Source: Bufo bufo (lineage: Eukaryota; Chordata; Amphibia; Anura; Bufonidae). From it: 64,000 bases of DNA. The notes below the pieces were generated by a model. It saw only the letters and a program-made list of their open reading frames with translations. It ran no database searches and was not told the DNA's origin. Positions 10,882-21,814 of the stretch are shown piece by piece. The stretch spans positions 214,898,927-214,962,926 of the forward strand of contig NC_053390.1 in assembly GCF_905171765.1 (NCBI RefSeq), in the 5' to 3' direction. Made by a program: the position numbers and the translations under genes. Numbering within the stretch: position 1 is the stretch's first letter; each line of letters begins with the position of its first letter.

Positions 10882-13443
10882 ATGAAGCATGAATTAACAG
10901 GCCGAAAATTCCGGATTCTGGATATGGAGATTACAACAGTTTTGTTGATGATTGGCATCACCTATGTTATCGGAGTGCAGGAATTGGAACAATCAGGAGA
11001 TGAGGACACATTTATGTTTCCAGATGGGGAATATGAAAAGGCAATATTGATACCATCAGAATTGATAACCATGGACATGCCACAAAGAGTTAATAATCAC
11101 GAAGTTAGGAGTAGGAAAGTGCGACTCATTCCAGAGGGAAAGGATGTAACCAAGAGATATTATCAGAATCCTGGTGGGCAATTCAAGTATAGGGTGGTTT
11201 TCTCTTTTGGGAGGGTAAATCATAGTTCAAATATTGGGAGATTGGCAATAACGCATGGTGCACAGGGAATATTGCCAGAATCACTACAACCATTCATGAT
11301 GGCAACAATATATGTCAATGATACTGGTTATTGGCTGGGAGAAGAGTCTGACTTGCCAAATACGGGTGAGCAGAAAGGTATTCAATATGGAGTATTTAGT
11401 GACTACTTAAGGGAAGGAGAATATTTGTTTGTATGTGGCATATATTGGCATGACAATATGCACCCGATGTTCACTCCAAAAAATATTAACCTGGCTTATA
11501 GAAGGACAAGCCTTGGGGAAGCCAAAGACATTGATATGTCAATTCAACATGGTGGAAATTATCTTATCGGTACTATGTCCAAATCATATAAATCTTATAG
11601 GGAGATGGTCGGTCACTGGACATGTGGTACACGTGAAATAGAGATTGGGGGTATGCATATTGTTGATGCCACTCCAGATAATATTAAGCCATGCACAAAC
11701 AAAGATTCTGAGAATACTCAAAAGGCCTTACAACTACAAGAAGGACAACCCTTTCAAGTTAACCTAGACTCTGCCCAGACAATGGCTAGTGGTGTTCAAT
11801 ATGCGTTTATCACATGGCGGTTTAATATTTCTCTATGGTTAATTAAAACCCACTATCCAATATGTACAGGACATACAATGAATCAGGTGCGTTCCCTCTA
11901 TCAATGGTTGATTTCCAAAAACACTAGGGCTCGTCATCATTTGAGGAATGGGAAGAGCAGAGGAAAAAGGGATATGGTCGACACAATATTGGGTGGCGTA
12001 GGAGCTGGAATGGGAATCATTAATCAGGCAGATATTAGCGTCTTAAAAACCAAACTTGCAGCCATAGCATCTAACAGTAAAAACGGGTTTGAGGTACAAA
12101 GGGAAATTAATCAAATAATCAGTAACCTACAGCAGGGGCATATAGACACTAGCATTGGGGTAGCAACAGACGTTATTCAACATTTCAAGATGTTCGTGGA
12201 AAATATGCAGGCTGATGGGAGGAACATATCCTGGGCTCTGGCCTGTACACAAGGGCAGGTGGAACTATCAACTAATATAAAATTGGCGATTCAAACCTTG
12301 TATAATGGGCAATGGCCATATGAATTAATATCTCAGGCCACTGCTGCATTACCAGAGCTCCTCACTTTCACACACTCCAAATGGTGGGCGAGTGCTTGGA
12401 TTGGATGTATTAATCATAACTTGGAAACGTGTTATGCCTCTTCCCTGATTCCATACACAAGCTCCCCGTTAGAGGTAGTGTATAAGGTCACTTCAATTGG
12501 TATTCTTACTGGAGGATCCACACTACTACATCCAAGATTAGACCATCCTCATGTAATCAGGAAGGATGGGGTGTGGAAGCAGGTTGATATTTCCCTCTGC
12601 TTACATAGAAATCAGGATATATTGTGTACACCAGGCCAGGATAGGTTGGTGGAGGACAAGTGTTGGAACAACTCGTCGGTTTGTGTTCTGGATGGGGAGT
12701 TTATTACAAAAGATAAGACACCAGTCACATACCTAGGACATCAGAGAATCTGTTTCTTTCTATTAAACATCACCAATGTAACTCTGATCACAAGTCAATG
12801 TTCAATAACAACAGCTGTGGATAAGGGTGCATGGTGCACGCTTGGTAATGTCACGGAAATCCAGACACCAAGTTGGAGATATGTGTTTCCCACCATTGCA
12901 AACTTATCTATTGATATTGAATATCATAACCCTGTCAATCTTCAAGCATTAAATTTGGGAATGGGGAAAGAGCTGCATGATTGGCTGATCAGATTTGATC
13001 AAGATGAATATTTGCTTAGAAAGCTACGGCAAGAAGGAGCTAATGCTACAATCGTTATACACCATGACCAGAAAGAGCTAAAACATATTACTCATCTGTT
13101 AGAAAATAATGCTAAGGGTTATTGGTGGGAGGTTATATTTGGGCATTCAAGTGCAGCCAATGGAATCTTAAATTTCTTAATCCATCCGATTGTGGTATTG
13201 CTCATTGTTGCTGTAGTTTTATCCTTATTGCAAATTTACATGTGTTGTATGACACGGTATCTATATAAAAGGCTCCAGGCCCTATCCATGGAAATAGAAA
13301 TACAAACTAAATATAAAATTGCATCATGCGAATTAGATGTACCAAAGAGCCTGGAGGAACATCTTTTAAAATGTGACAACTGTGGCAGACAAGGACATAG
13401 CAGGGGAAAGTGCCTGATCCCTGAACGATACAACAGATTGTAA
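10882..13443 (+). CDS. env: Retroviral envelope glycoprotein with C-terminal zinc knuckle
   Basis: The 853-codon frame starts at ATG 10882. A hydrophobic signal segment (about residues 16-34) is followed by the surface subunit. A furin-type RGKR ends at residue 363, followed by a Gly/Ala-rich stretch (DTILGGVGAGMG) that fits a fusion peptide. The transmembrane subunit has heptad-like sequence, many N-glycosylation sequons, and a membrane anchor at about 763-790. The cytoplasmic tail of some 60 residues ends with CDNCGRQGHSRGKC (C831, C834, H839, C844), a perfect CX2CX4HX4C box of the kind expected in Gag, not Env. I see no CX6CC motif. The frame is unbroken. Confidence 0.88.
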   Translation: MKHELTGRKFRILDMEITTVLLMIGITYVIGVQELEQSGDEDTFMFPDGEYEKAILIPSELITMDMPQRVNNHEVRSRKVRLIPEGKDVTKRYYQNPGGQFKYRVVFSFGRVNHSSNIGRLAITHGAQGILPESLQPFMMATIYVNDTGYWLGEESDLPNTGEQKGIQYGVFSDYLREGEYLFVCGIYWHDNMHPMFTPKNINLAYRRTSLGEAKDIDMSIQHGGNYLIGTMSKSYKSYREMVGHWTCGTREIEIGGMHIVDATPDNIKPCTNKDSENTQKALQLQEGQPFQVNLDSAQTMASGVQYAFITWRFNISLWLIKTHYPICTGHTMNQVRSLYQWLISKNTRARHHLRNGKSRGKRDMVDTILGGVGAGMGIINQADISVLKTKLAAIASNSKNGFEVQREINQIISNLQQGHIDTSIGVATDVIQHFKMFVENMQADGRNISWALACTQGQVELSTNIKLAIQTLYNGQWPYELISQATAALPELLTFTHSKWWASAWIGCINHNLETCYASSLIPYTSSPLEVVYKVTSIGILTGGSTLLHPRLDHPHVIRKDGVWKQVDISLCLHRNQDILCTPGQDRLVEDKCWNNSSVCVLDGEFITKDKTPVTYLGHQRICFFLLNITNVTLITSQCSITTAVDKGAWCTLGNVTEIQTPSWRYVFPTIANLSIDIEYHNPVNLQALNLGMGKELHDWLIRFDQDEYLLRKLRQEGANATIVIHHDQKELKHITHLLENNAKGYWWEVIFGHSSAANGILNFLIHPIVVLLIVAVVLSLLQIYMCCMTRYLYKRLQALSMEIEIQTKYKIASCELDVPKSLEEHLLKCDNCGRQGHSRGKCLIPERYNRL

Positions 13444-13749
13444 TCAGAAAATGAATGTTTAGTTACATCATGCATGAAATACTTGAATTATATTTTCATG
13501 GTGTGCTTAGTATAGATGATATATGTATTTTGATTTTGTTTATAAGTATGTGAATATATTGATGATTCAAATGTTAATGACTTCCTCAATGTCCTAATAA
13601 GAGTGTAACAAGATTTATTGGAATGAATGGAAAGTGATGAATGGTGAGTGACAGGATTCACCCTTACTCTATTCGGATGATGATGGACCGCAAGGTTGAA
13701 GAGAACTATGGACTGTAAAGTGGTCATCAATGGTGTGTCATTCAGACAC

Positions 13750-13760
13750 AAAGGGGCATA
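13750..13760 (+). promoter_or_regulatory. Polypurine tract candidate
   Basis: AAAGGGG followed by CATA immediately precedes the 3' LTR and is the likely plus-strand primer, though short. Confidence 0.5.
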
Positions 13761-14609
13761 TGTTGGAAGTCAACATGAGTTTGATACAAGTTAATACACT
13801 TGGATGGACTTGGATGTGTTGATGGGGGAGCAATGGACTACTGTCATCCTGGTGTAAATAGCAATGTCAATAGGCCTAACATCTGAATAAGCCTGAACAT
13901 CTTGTTTTCATCCTGTCGTAAACAGCATCTGTCATAAAAGCTGCAACAATAGCAATGTGAATAAGCTTGACATCTGAGTGATAAGAATGGAAATGAGATA
14001 GGGTTCCTGTTTCCCCTGTCCTGATGACTTGAAACCAGCCCCTGCGGTGTTATACACAATGGACTGCGCATTTGTAATGGTGTAGGCATCCTGTCGGCCC
14101 TAAAAGGTCTGATTCTCAAGGAAGTTTGGACGGACAGCTGTTGACATAGCTGAAACAATATGCCATGCCTCAGGCCCAAGGCAAACTAAAAGGACACCAG
14201 CGCCATCCGCAGGAAGGTGGCAGTTCCTGCATCAATATGAAGAAGTGGACTCAGATCAGATTACTGCAAGTTCATTGGACGAATGGTAATGAAGGAGGCC
14301 GGAAGATACTGGAGTAAGGGGTGGAATTGTGGGCGTGAATGTGGTTCGATTTGATATATAATATACACTAGATCAATGATAGTTAGATATAGTTAGATAT
14401 GTATTGATTGTTAGGAAGCTAGTACTAGTATGTTTATATTCTTTTCAAGTATAGGACATTGAAGGAAGGTTTGCTTTATACTCTGTTATCCATTTATCTT
14501 GTAACCTTTTACCTTACTTTTATTAATTAAATAAGCCATTGCTTAAATCCGGATTCCTCATCTTTCAAAGACATACAAGGATAGTCAGCAGAAACCCTTG
14601 GATACAACA
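13761..14609 (+). repeat. 3' LTR of the provirus
   Basis: Matches the 5' LTR base for base as far as I compared, with TATATAA at 14355-14361. It is followed by the second CACGT duplication at 14610-14614. Confidence 0.93.
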
Positions 14610-14614
14610 CACGT

Positions 14615-14769
14615 TCAGACCTACAGACAGGTTTCTATTAGACTGTTTACTTTGGATGCTTTGAGATTTTTCCAGGCCCTTATGAGCCTGTGCCCAAACT
14701 GTGCAAAGATAGTCAATGATGGCATCCACTGCAGGATTCACAGAGCATGACCCAGAGACAAAAGAAAAA
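14615..14769 (-). pseudogene. Ty3/gypsy integrase C-terminal relic
   Basis: Minus-strand codons between 14769 and 14615 read VDAIIDYLCTVWAQAHKGLEK, matching in style the helical linker seen after the catalytic core of chromovirus integrases. It joins the sequence left of 3838 once the provirus is removed, and joins 15326 once the solo LTR is removed. Confidence 0.65.
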
Positions 14770-14774
14770 CATGG

Positions 14775-15320
14775 TGTCACGGTCCCTCCCATGACAGAGG
14801 TTAGAAGATCTGAGAGACTGGCTGAACGTGAGGTTATCTGACAGTCTCTCTGTTTTCACTTGTTGCAGTGTTGTTGTTGGTAATGACCACACCTCTTGTA
14901 TCGGGTGCAGCTTGTGGTCATTACTGCTCCTCTATTTAGTCTGGACTCACACTTCACACCAGCTCTTCCAACTGCATGGTATGTGGTCCTCATCGGAGTT
15001 CCTGCTCATCCATTTTCTATTGAAGTTGAGTGTACTTTGTATTTTGTTGTTCCCATTTGCTTGTTGTTTACTAGGCCTCAGGGAGAGGCTGGTTCGTTCA
15101 TCTGGGAAGGAACCAGACTCAGACCCTGTCACTACTCCTAGGGATATTTAGGGTTACTAGGGCCTAGGTTTACGGTGTATGAATATTCTCACCTTCATAC
15201 TGACAGGAGTCAGGGATAGGTTTAGGGTTTTCATAGGTGGTTACCGTTTCCCTTTCCCTAGCCTTGAGGCCTAGTTCCTGGTCATTTTCATTCTGGTGTT
15301 CCTCCCCTCACATCGTGACA
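14775..15320. repeat. Solo LTR, 546 bp, with CATGG target duplication
   Basis: Begins TGTCACGGTC and ends CATCGTGACA, with CATGG at 14770-14774 and again at 15321-15325. No internal coding sequence remains, so it is the product of LTR-LTR recombination. It interrupts the chromovirus integrase. The TGTCAC...GTGACA ends fit a Ty3/gypsy-type element. Confidence 0.8.
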
Positions 15321-15325
15321 CATGG

Positions 15326-16625
15326 ATTAAAACTATAATTAAAGTAAAAAAGGCGAGATGCCACTAGAGGAGCTGACATGGGTGTTAATGTTGTCCACGA
15401 ACAAAGTAGCCAATTCTTTCACGTTAGGAAGTTTCTTTAAATGACACATCATTGAGAATTTATCTACGACTACCCAGATGATTGACCTATCCCCGGAGGG
15501 TGGAATGTCCGTAATGAAGTCCATAGAGATGTGGGTCCAAGGTCTCTCTGGAATGGGCAAAGAACCCAAGTAAACCCACAGGAAGTCTCCTGGGTGCCTC
15601 GGCCCTAGCACCCACATCACACGCAAAGACAAAAGGCACCCTCATCGCGTGACAGTAGGTCACCAGTTGGCCAGTACAGAGCAATAGGATTTCTCCAAAA
15701 CGTTTCTTTTTATTCTTTATTGAATATCAAAAAGTTAAAAATACATTAAAATCAATTTTACTAAAATGCTTATCCCCAAGTTTCTATATACACACACAAT
15801 GTAAATTATTACCAGAAATAAAGCCAATATTTAGAGGCACAAACAATTTACTGGAGGGAAGATTACTAGGAGCCAAGTCCTGACAACACTGAATCTCAGT
15901 GACCAGATCAGAATTAATGATGGCGACAACGACACCAGGGGAGAGAATGTTACCCGGTTCAGCATCAACTGAATCTTCAACATCAAAACTTCGTGACAAG
16001 GCATCAGCCTTCACGTTAATAGATCCAGGACGATCCATGACTACAAAGTTAAACCATGTAAAAAACAGGGCCAATCGTGCTTGCCATGGATTTAAGCGCT
16101 TGGCAGTATCTAAAAATCAAAATTTTTGTGAGCTGTAAGCACAAGGATTTGGTGCTGAGCCCCTTCTAAAAAGTGGTGCCACTTTTCAAAGGCCCTCCTT
16201 GGTGGAGGAGAATTTTCTAGAGAAAAGGGCACAGGGTTTCAAATTAGTTAAGGAATACGACCCCTGAAATAGTACAGCACCCACTCCTACCTCAGATGCA
16301 TCCACCTCAACAATAAAAGGTTGCGTTGTGTCTGGCTGGATGAGTACAGGTGCCTGAACAAATCTTCCTTTCAACGTATCAAATGCTGACAGAGCCTTAG
16401 GAGACCAACGGAGAAGATCAGACCCCTTCCTGGCTAAGTCAGCTAATAGTTTAGTAATAACAGAATTTTTTTTAAAGTATTTTCTATAATAATTAGCAAA
16501 GCCAAGAAACCGTTGAAGAGCCTTGAGTGAGGTAGGCGTGGCCCAAATCGGGATCCATACAGAATCTTTGGGGTGACAGAATATAACCCAGAAAGGAGGT
16601 TATGCAAACAAATTGTAGTCGGACT
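15326..16625 (-). pseudogene. Ty3/gypsy chromovirus relic: RT, RNase H, integrase
   Basis: In minus-strand order: RT thumb (LKALQRFLGFANYYRKYF at about 16540-16480), RNase H start (FIVEVDASEVGVGAVLFQG near 16310-16260), RNase H end (RPGSINVKADALSR near 16040-15985), and integrase core (PERPWTHISMDFITDIPPSG at about 15560-15490, then WVVVDKFSMMCHLKKLP). Frames shift several times, the N-terminal integrase is scrambled (15600-15700), and it is clearly inactive. Family assignment rests on these motifs. Confidence 0.8.
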
Positions 16626-17773
16626 TCCAGGAGACGGCGCTTTACAATGGCCGCGTCTTAGCTGAGCTCCGGACCTACCGCTTAAAGACGGCTGCCTCAC
16701 GCTACCCGTCAGGCACTGGAGGCGATCTAAGTCCGGATAAGGGTAGGACAAGGGTGCAAAACATCTCACCCGGCTCTCCTTCGTTCCTGGAAGGCCACCC
16801 ATATTACCGCGGCCGGCGCTGATCCGCTCGTGGTGACAGCGCTCATTAGCAGCCTCTTACAGTGGATACAGCCCTTACCTTCCAGCGCTTCTGCGCTTAC
16901 CCTCTCATAGGGCTGCTACCTCCCTCCAGCTCTACAACAGGACTGGATGAGAGTAAAGAGTGCCATGGGGACAAATAACCCCTCCACAACGTGAGGGGAT
17001 AGTTTGGCAAAATCACCCACTTTCGCGCCATTTTTCATCCAAGCGCAGTTTGGGGAGTTTCTATGTACAGCAGTGCTTCAGAATTGGCCTCTGCTCTATA
17101 TTCTGCTTATTTGATTATAGGCTGCCTATAGCCTACATCACATTGGCAATACATTGGGCAGAAACTGCACTACTATTATCTCCCACTGAGTCGGAGAAGA
17201 GCTACAGGAAACCCTCAAGATTATATATTTGGGCATACATATCAGCATTTTACAGATCGATGTGATCTTACTACCTTGCCCACCACACAACAAAAAAAAA
17301 TTTAAAAATTTCGTCTGCTACTGGGCAAAAACCAATTTGTCCTATACTAAATCTAGTGTGCGGATTACAAATCCGAAGTCAGAATTGTTGTAACACGTCA
17401 CGAAATTTTGCTATGCATAAGTATGCCTAAATGAATTAAGCACTTGGAAAGCATTGAATAATTTTGAACAGAGCGAGTTTTACTCCCAACAATTACCTGA
17501 TCTACATCAAAGTTTGCATAGTAAACAGTGTATAAAAATGTAATGGAATAACAAAATTTCAAAGTCTATTTTTTTCTGATTAAAAGTCTTACTTGAGCAA
17601 GGCCCAGTACTGTTAAAAGTGCTTCAGGCATCCGCTTTTGCATTTGTGAACGGTCATATTTTCCGTTGCAAAAACAAGCAGTGCCCCCCCCCCCCCCCCA
17701 TTATGTTGGGATTTCAGCGGCCTTGATGCCTGTCCTCCATTGTAGAAATATCTTTATGGAACCGCTCTCCATG
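16626..17773. other. No gene identified
   Basis: A GC-richer block (16630-16960) with short open frames on both strands may be the 5' leader of an unidentified retroelement. From 17000 the sequence is AT-rich and ends with a C16 tract near 17684-17699. No protein family recognised. Confidence 0.35.
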
Positions 17774-19124
17774 TTAGTCACTTATGAGTCCCAAATTGGG
17801 TGGGAAAAAGTCAAGATGGGAATGTAAGAAATTCACTTTCAATGACATTCGGCAGCCAAGTTGTTCATAGGCTGTAAGCATGTTGTCTACTAATTCAGCA
17901 TAGTTTGCAGTTCGTCTGTTCCCAAGGAGGTTCTGCACTACTAGCACAAATGCATCCCAAGCTGCAAGTTCCAGAGAGTTGAGTTTTATTCTGAATGTCC
18001 TCATGCATTAGTATGTTGATTTCAGGGCCAATAAAGATTTTGGCCTTTATTTTAGCATCAGTTTTCAGTGTGCTAAACTTCTCCTTCAAATACTGGAAAC
18101 CATTTCAATCACAATCAAATGCAATTACAACATTTTTCATTAAACCAAGTTTAATGTGAAGTGGTGAAAGATAAACTTGAAGTGGATCGACCAGTGATTT
18201 GTGTTGTACATTGTACTGACCAACTGTGTGCTCGACTCTGAGAGGCCACCATCTCATTTTGTCATGATTGTTGTTATCACGACTGTTCCATAGGCACAAG
18301 AAACATATGCTTTGTGTACCCTAACTGTAGGCCAAGCAGCAGTGCTACCACTTTCAGGTCAGCACAAATTTTCAATTTATTTTCTGAGTATTTGATCATT
18401 TTTAAAATTAACTCTATAGAAACATGGGTCTCTTTCATTTCAACCGCATGAGCCAATGGAACAGATGGTTTTTCGTTACCATTGTGCAACAAGACAGCTT
18501 TCAAACTTGTTTTGCTAGAGTCTATGAGTAGCCTCCATTCATCGGGAACATGTGTACCATCTAACTCCATCATAACAACATTTACATCAGTACAGAAACA
18601 GACATCGCATTGCATAGTATGCAGCTAACTTGTTGTGTCGATGGGGAAAGTGTGAAGTTGTGGTGCGTCGTTGTAGCAAATTCCATTCCTGAAGTCTAGA
18701 AGCTAGCAGTTCTGACTTTTCTTTAGATAACAGATCTCTTAGCTGACCCTCCAGTTGTTCTGGATCAGGAAATACATTGTGACAATCAACATCTTCATCA
18801 GGATCAGAACAGTCTGTTTCAATTGCCGTTCCTGCTGTGGGAGGGGCAGGCATTGGATTCTCTACATCGTGTGGTACTGGTTTAAGAGCAGACTCAGTCA
18901 AGATACACAACGTGTGACTTGTTTCTCTTTGAATATCCGGCAATTTTAGTCATGCAAAAGTAACAGTCTGAATGGTGATTTTTCTGCTCACGCCAAACCA
19001 TAGGCACTGCAAAAGCCATTCCTTTCCTTTTACCATTCAACCACTGCGTTAGCCCAGAGTAACACACTTTTATCTTGATCTCGATCTCCAATTTTACAAA
19101 GTAATACTTGTAAGCAAGAGGCAC
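17774..19124 (-). pseudogene. Broken copy of a recurrent transposon-linked protein of unknown function
   Basis: Minus-strand segments in several frames, in order from 19124 to 17774: NGKRKGMAFAVPMVWREQ ... DCYFC; ELLASRLQEWNLLQ; PDEWRLLIDSSKTSLKAVLL followed by HNGN; LVDPLQVYLSPLHIKLGLMK; and LELAAWDAFVLVVQNLLGN ... LGCRMSLKVNFLHSHLD. I recognise this order as a protein found in many copies in fish, frog, hydra and insect genomes, usually unnamed and probably part of a mobile element. Frameshifts and stops make this copy non-functional. Confidence 0.65.
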
Positions 19125-19204
19125 TGTTTGTCAGATGCTTGCACTGATCATCAAGTAGTGTATTTGCCACATATGTAGCAGAAATTGTCTGGATTGTTAA
19201 CACA

Positions 19205-20507
19205 TCTTAAAGGGAGTCTTTCACCAAATATGACCATTACAGACCACTCAGATGAGGTTCTCCATTACTTTTCCCAGATTACTATGGTACCCTTCATATT
19301 GCAGTCCATCGCCGATCTGCTCCAAATACACTTTTATACCATATGGTAATTAGGTTCTGAGGGTGCCCAGGGGCAGCGTTCATGCAGTCGATGCCCAGGC
19401 CCCTTGGAGTTTTGCTTGCCAAACCCCTCCACTTTCACCCCTCGGGCCCGCCCTTGTTTAATCCGATTACCTCCTCCTCTGTCTGAAATCCTGCGTCCTC
19501 GCCGCTCCACACATTACTGGTGCGTGCGCATTGCAATGCCCGTTGTGGGCAGAGGAACAAGGACATTCAATGCGCATGCGCCAGCCTGCGCAATCCAGCC
19601 AGCGGAGGCACGGGATTTCAAATGGAGGGGAGGAGGTAATCAGATTAAACAAGGGCATAACTCCTATTCGCTGGTGTGGGAGTGGAAAACAGCGGTATCC
19701 CAGCCACTTCTGAAAATCTGCCTCCCCTGGATAGCGCTTACAGTGGCTATTCTCATGTTGGCCGTGCAAGATCTAGGTCTTTGGCATTGATTGTTGTGGC
19801 AAATTCAAGAAAATGGGCATGAGAGCCTGACCACAGTATAAAATATCGTCAGGGGACAGTGCTTGGCTGCAGGTTACATACAGTATATATGCACGGCATT
19901 GCTGCAGTCTGTAAACAGACAGCACCAGAAGGCCTGTATTGATGAAAACGGCTCCAGAGAGAGAGAGAAAGAGGAGAGTATACTACAATTGTTTTTTCTA
20001 TTTTACAGCATTCAGGGCAGTGTGTTTGAGATTAACTGTCTGACACCCCTTCCTAATGTGACCATACGTGAACAGCATCGAGGTCCCGCATTGCGCCATA
20101 CATGTACGACGCACTGAAAACCAGTCAAAATGTGTAATCGCACAGGGACAGGGCTAAGATGGCTGATGTCAGAGTTGAAACGCCGTAATCTTGCGCGAGT
20201 ATGCCATGTCTCAGCATGGTGTTCCTTCCCTGTGCTGGCATAAGCCTCAGGAAACGAACTGCGCATGCGCGAGATTACAGCACTTCAACTGTGCAACGTC
20301 AAGGGAGCAAGGAGGAGATTCAGAGGATCCGGGGCGGTGCTGGGCTCCTGAAACTAGCTATGTATGTATGTATGTATGTATGTATATAATTTTTTTGACT
20401 GAATATAAAATCACTCAGAGCTATGGAAAATGTATATTGTGGCGATCTAGCAGCACATGTACACAGCTCTATAGGCTAAAACTAGCTGACAGGATCCCTT
20501 TAAAATG
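19205..20507. mobile_element. Candidate non-autonomous element with TTAAAGGG ends and internal palindrome
   Basis: Starts TTAAAGGGAGTCTTTCA and ends ATCCCTTTAA, with an internal inverted pair around 19455-19480 (cccttgtttaatccgatta...) and 19635-19660. The many overlapping reading frames here mirror each other because of the palindrome and are not genes. A TATG microsatellite lies at 20362-20385. Confidence 0.5.
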
Positions 20508-20640
20508 GAAATTCTGCACAATTTATTAATTTTTTTATTAAAAAGGATTAACAAAGTTTCTAAAATCAGTTTTCACTAATTGGAGAGGTGTGGTTTCTCT
20601 GGGTTCATTTATGAGTAGTTTCTATTATGTTGGCCCCTTA

Positions 20641-21552
20641 GGCCTCTTTCAGACAGGTGTTGCGGAAAAAATCGCGGGTGTTCCCGTGAGTGCAAAACAT
20701 TGTAATGCGTTTTGCACTCGCGTGAGAAAAATCACGCATGTTTGGTACCCAAACCCGAACCAGAAGTTCGGGCTTGGGATCGGTGTTCTGTAGATTGTAT
20801 TATTTTCCCTTATAACATGGTTATAAGGGAAAATAATAGCATTCTGAATACAAAATGCATAGTAAAATAGCGCTGGAGGGGTTAAAAAAAAATAATAATT
20901 TAACTCACCTTAGTCCACTTGATCGCGATGCCGGCATCTCCTTCTGTCTCCTTTGCTGAACAGGACCTGTGGTGAGCATTCATTACAGGTAAAGGACCTG
21001 TGGTGACGTCACTCCGGTCATCACATGATCCATCACATGATCTTTTACCATGGTGATGGATCATGTGATGACTGGAGTGATGTCACCACAGGTCCTTTAC
21101 CTGTAATGAATGTTCAGCAAAGGAGACAGAAGGAGATGCCGGCCTCGCGATCAAGTGGACTAAGGCGAGTTAAATTTTAAAAAAATTAACCCCTCCAGTA
21201 CTATTTTACTATGCATTCTGTAGTCAGAATGCTATTATTTTCCCTTATAACCATGTTATAAGGGAAAATAATAATGATCGGGTCTCCATCCCGATCATCT
21301 CCTAGCAACCGTGCGTGAAAATCGCACCGATTTTCACGCAACCCCATTCACTTCTATGGGGCCTGCGTTGACGTGAAAAATGCACAATATAGAGCATGCT
21401 GCGATTTTCACGCAACGCACAAGTGATGCGTGAAAATCACAGCTCATGTGAACAGCCCCATAGAAATGAATGGGTCGGTATTCAGTGCGGGTGCAATGCG
21501 TTCAACTCACGCATCGCATCCGCGCGGAATACTCGCCCGTGTGAAAGGGGCC
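20641..21552. mobile_element. 912-bp palindromic element with TTA duplication
   Basis: Ends GGCCTCTTTCA...GAAAGGGGCC flanked by TTA at 20638-20640 and 21553-21555. The two halves are inverted copies over several hundred bases (e.g. ttttcccttataacatggttataagggaa near 20805-20835 and its partner near 21235-21270), centred near 21040. The 3-bp TWA duplication points to a PIF/Harbinger-type transposase. Related copies are at 38596-39477 and 53696-55004. Confidence 0.75.
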
Positions 21553-21800
21553 TTAGTCACTTCAAAACTGAACTGGCCCTTACAAAAGGTCAGTTTTGGA
21601 ACATTTCTTGAAAATGTGAAAAATTGCTTCTAAATTTCTAAACATCCCAATGATGCCAACATAACGTAGACACACAATATAGTGAATATTAATTATTTTT
21701 TGAGATATCACCGTCTTAGAAGCAGAAAAATTCAGTTAGAAAATTGCAAGTTTACGAAGTATGATGCGTCACGAAAAAAACAGCCTTAAAAATTACTTGG

Positions 21801-21814
21801 ATAAGTAAAAACAT
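21801..21814. repeat. 14-bp target duplication of element Q (left)
   Basis: ATAAGTAAAAACAT here and at 22897-22910 directly bound the palindromic element between them. Confidence 0.8.

Larger units (their letters stand above)
3839..14609 (+). mobile_element. Complete endogenous retrovirus (provirus)
   Basis: Two 849-bp direct LTRs, a 5-bp target duplication, a primer-binding site, a splice donor and acceptor, a polypurine tract, and long open gag, pol and env frames in order. The LTRs appear identical by eye throughout, so insertion is recent. gag and pol share one frame separated by a single TAG, as in gamma- and epsilonretroviruses, while env is made from a spliced message. There is one CCHC box in Gag and no visible dUTPase or accessory ORF. 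I cannot place it confidently; an epsilon-like or otherwise divergent amphibian/fish lineage seems likeliest. Confidence 0.93.
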
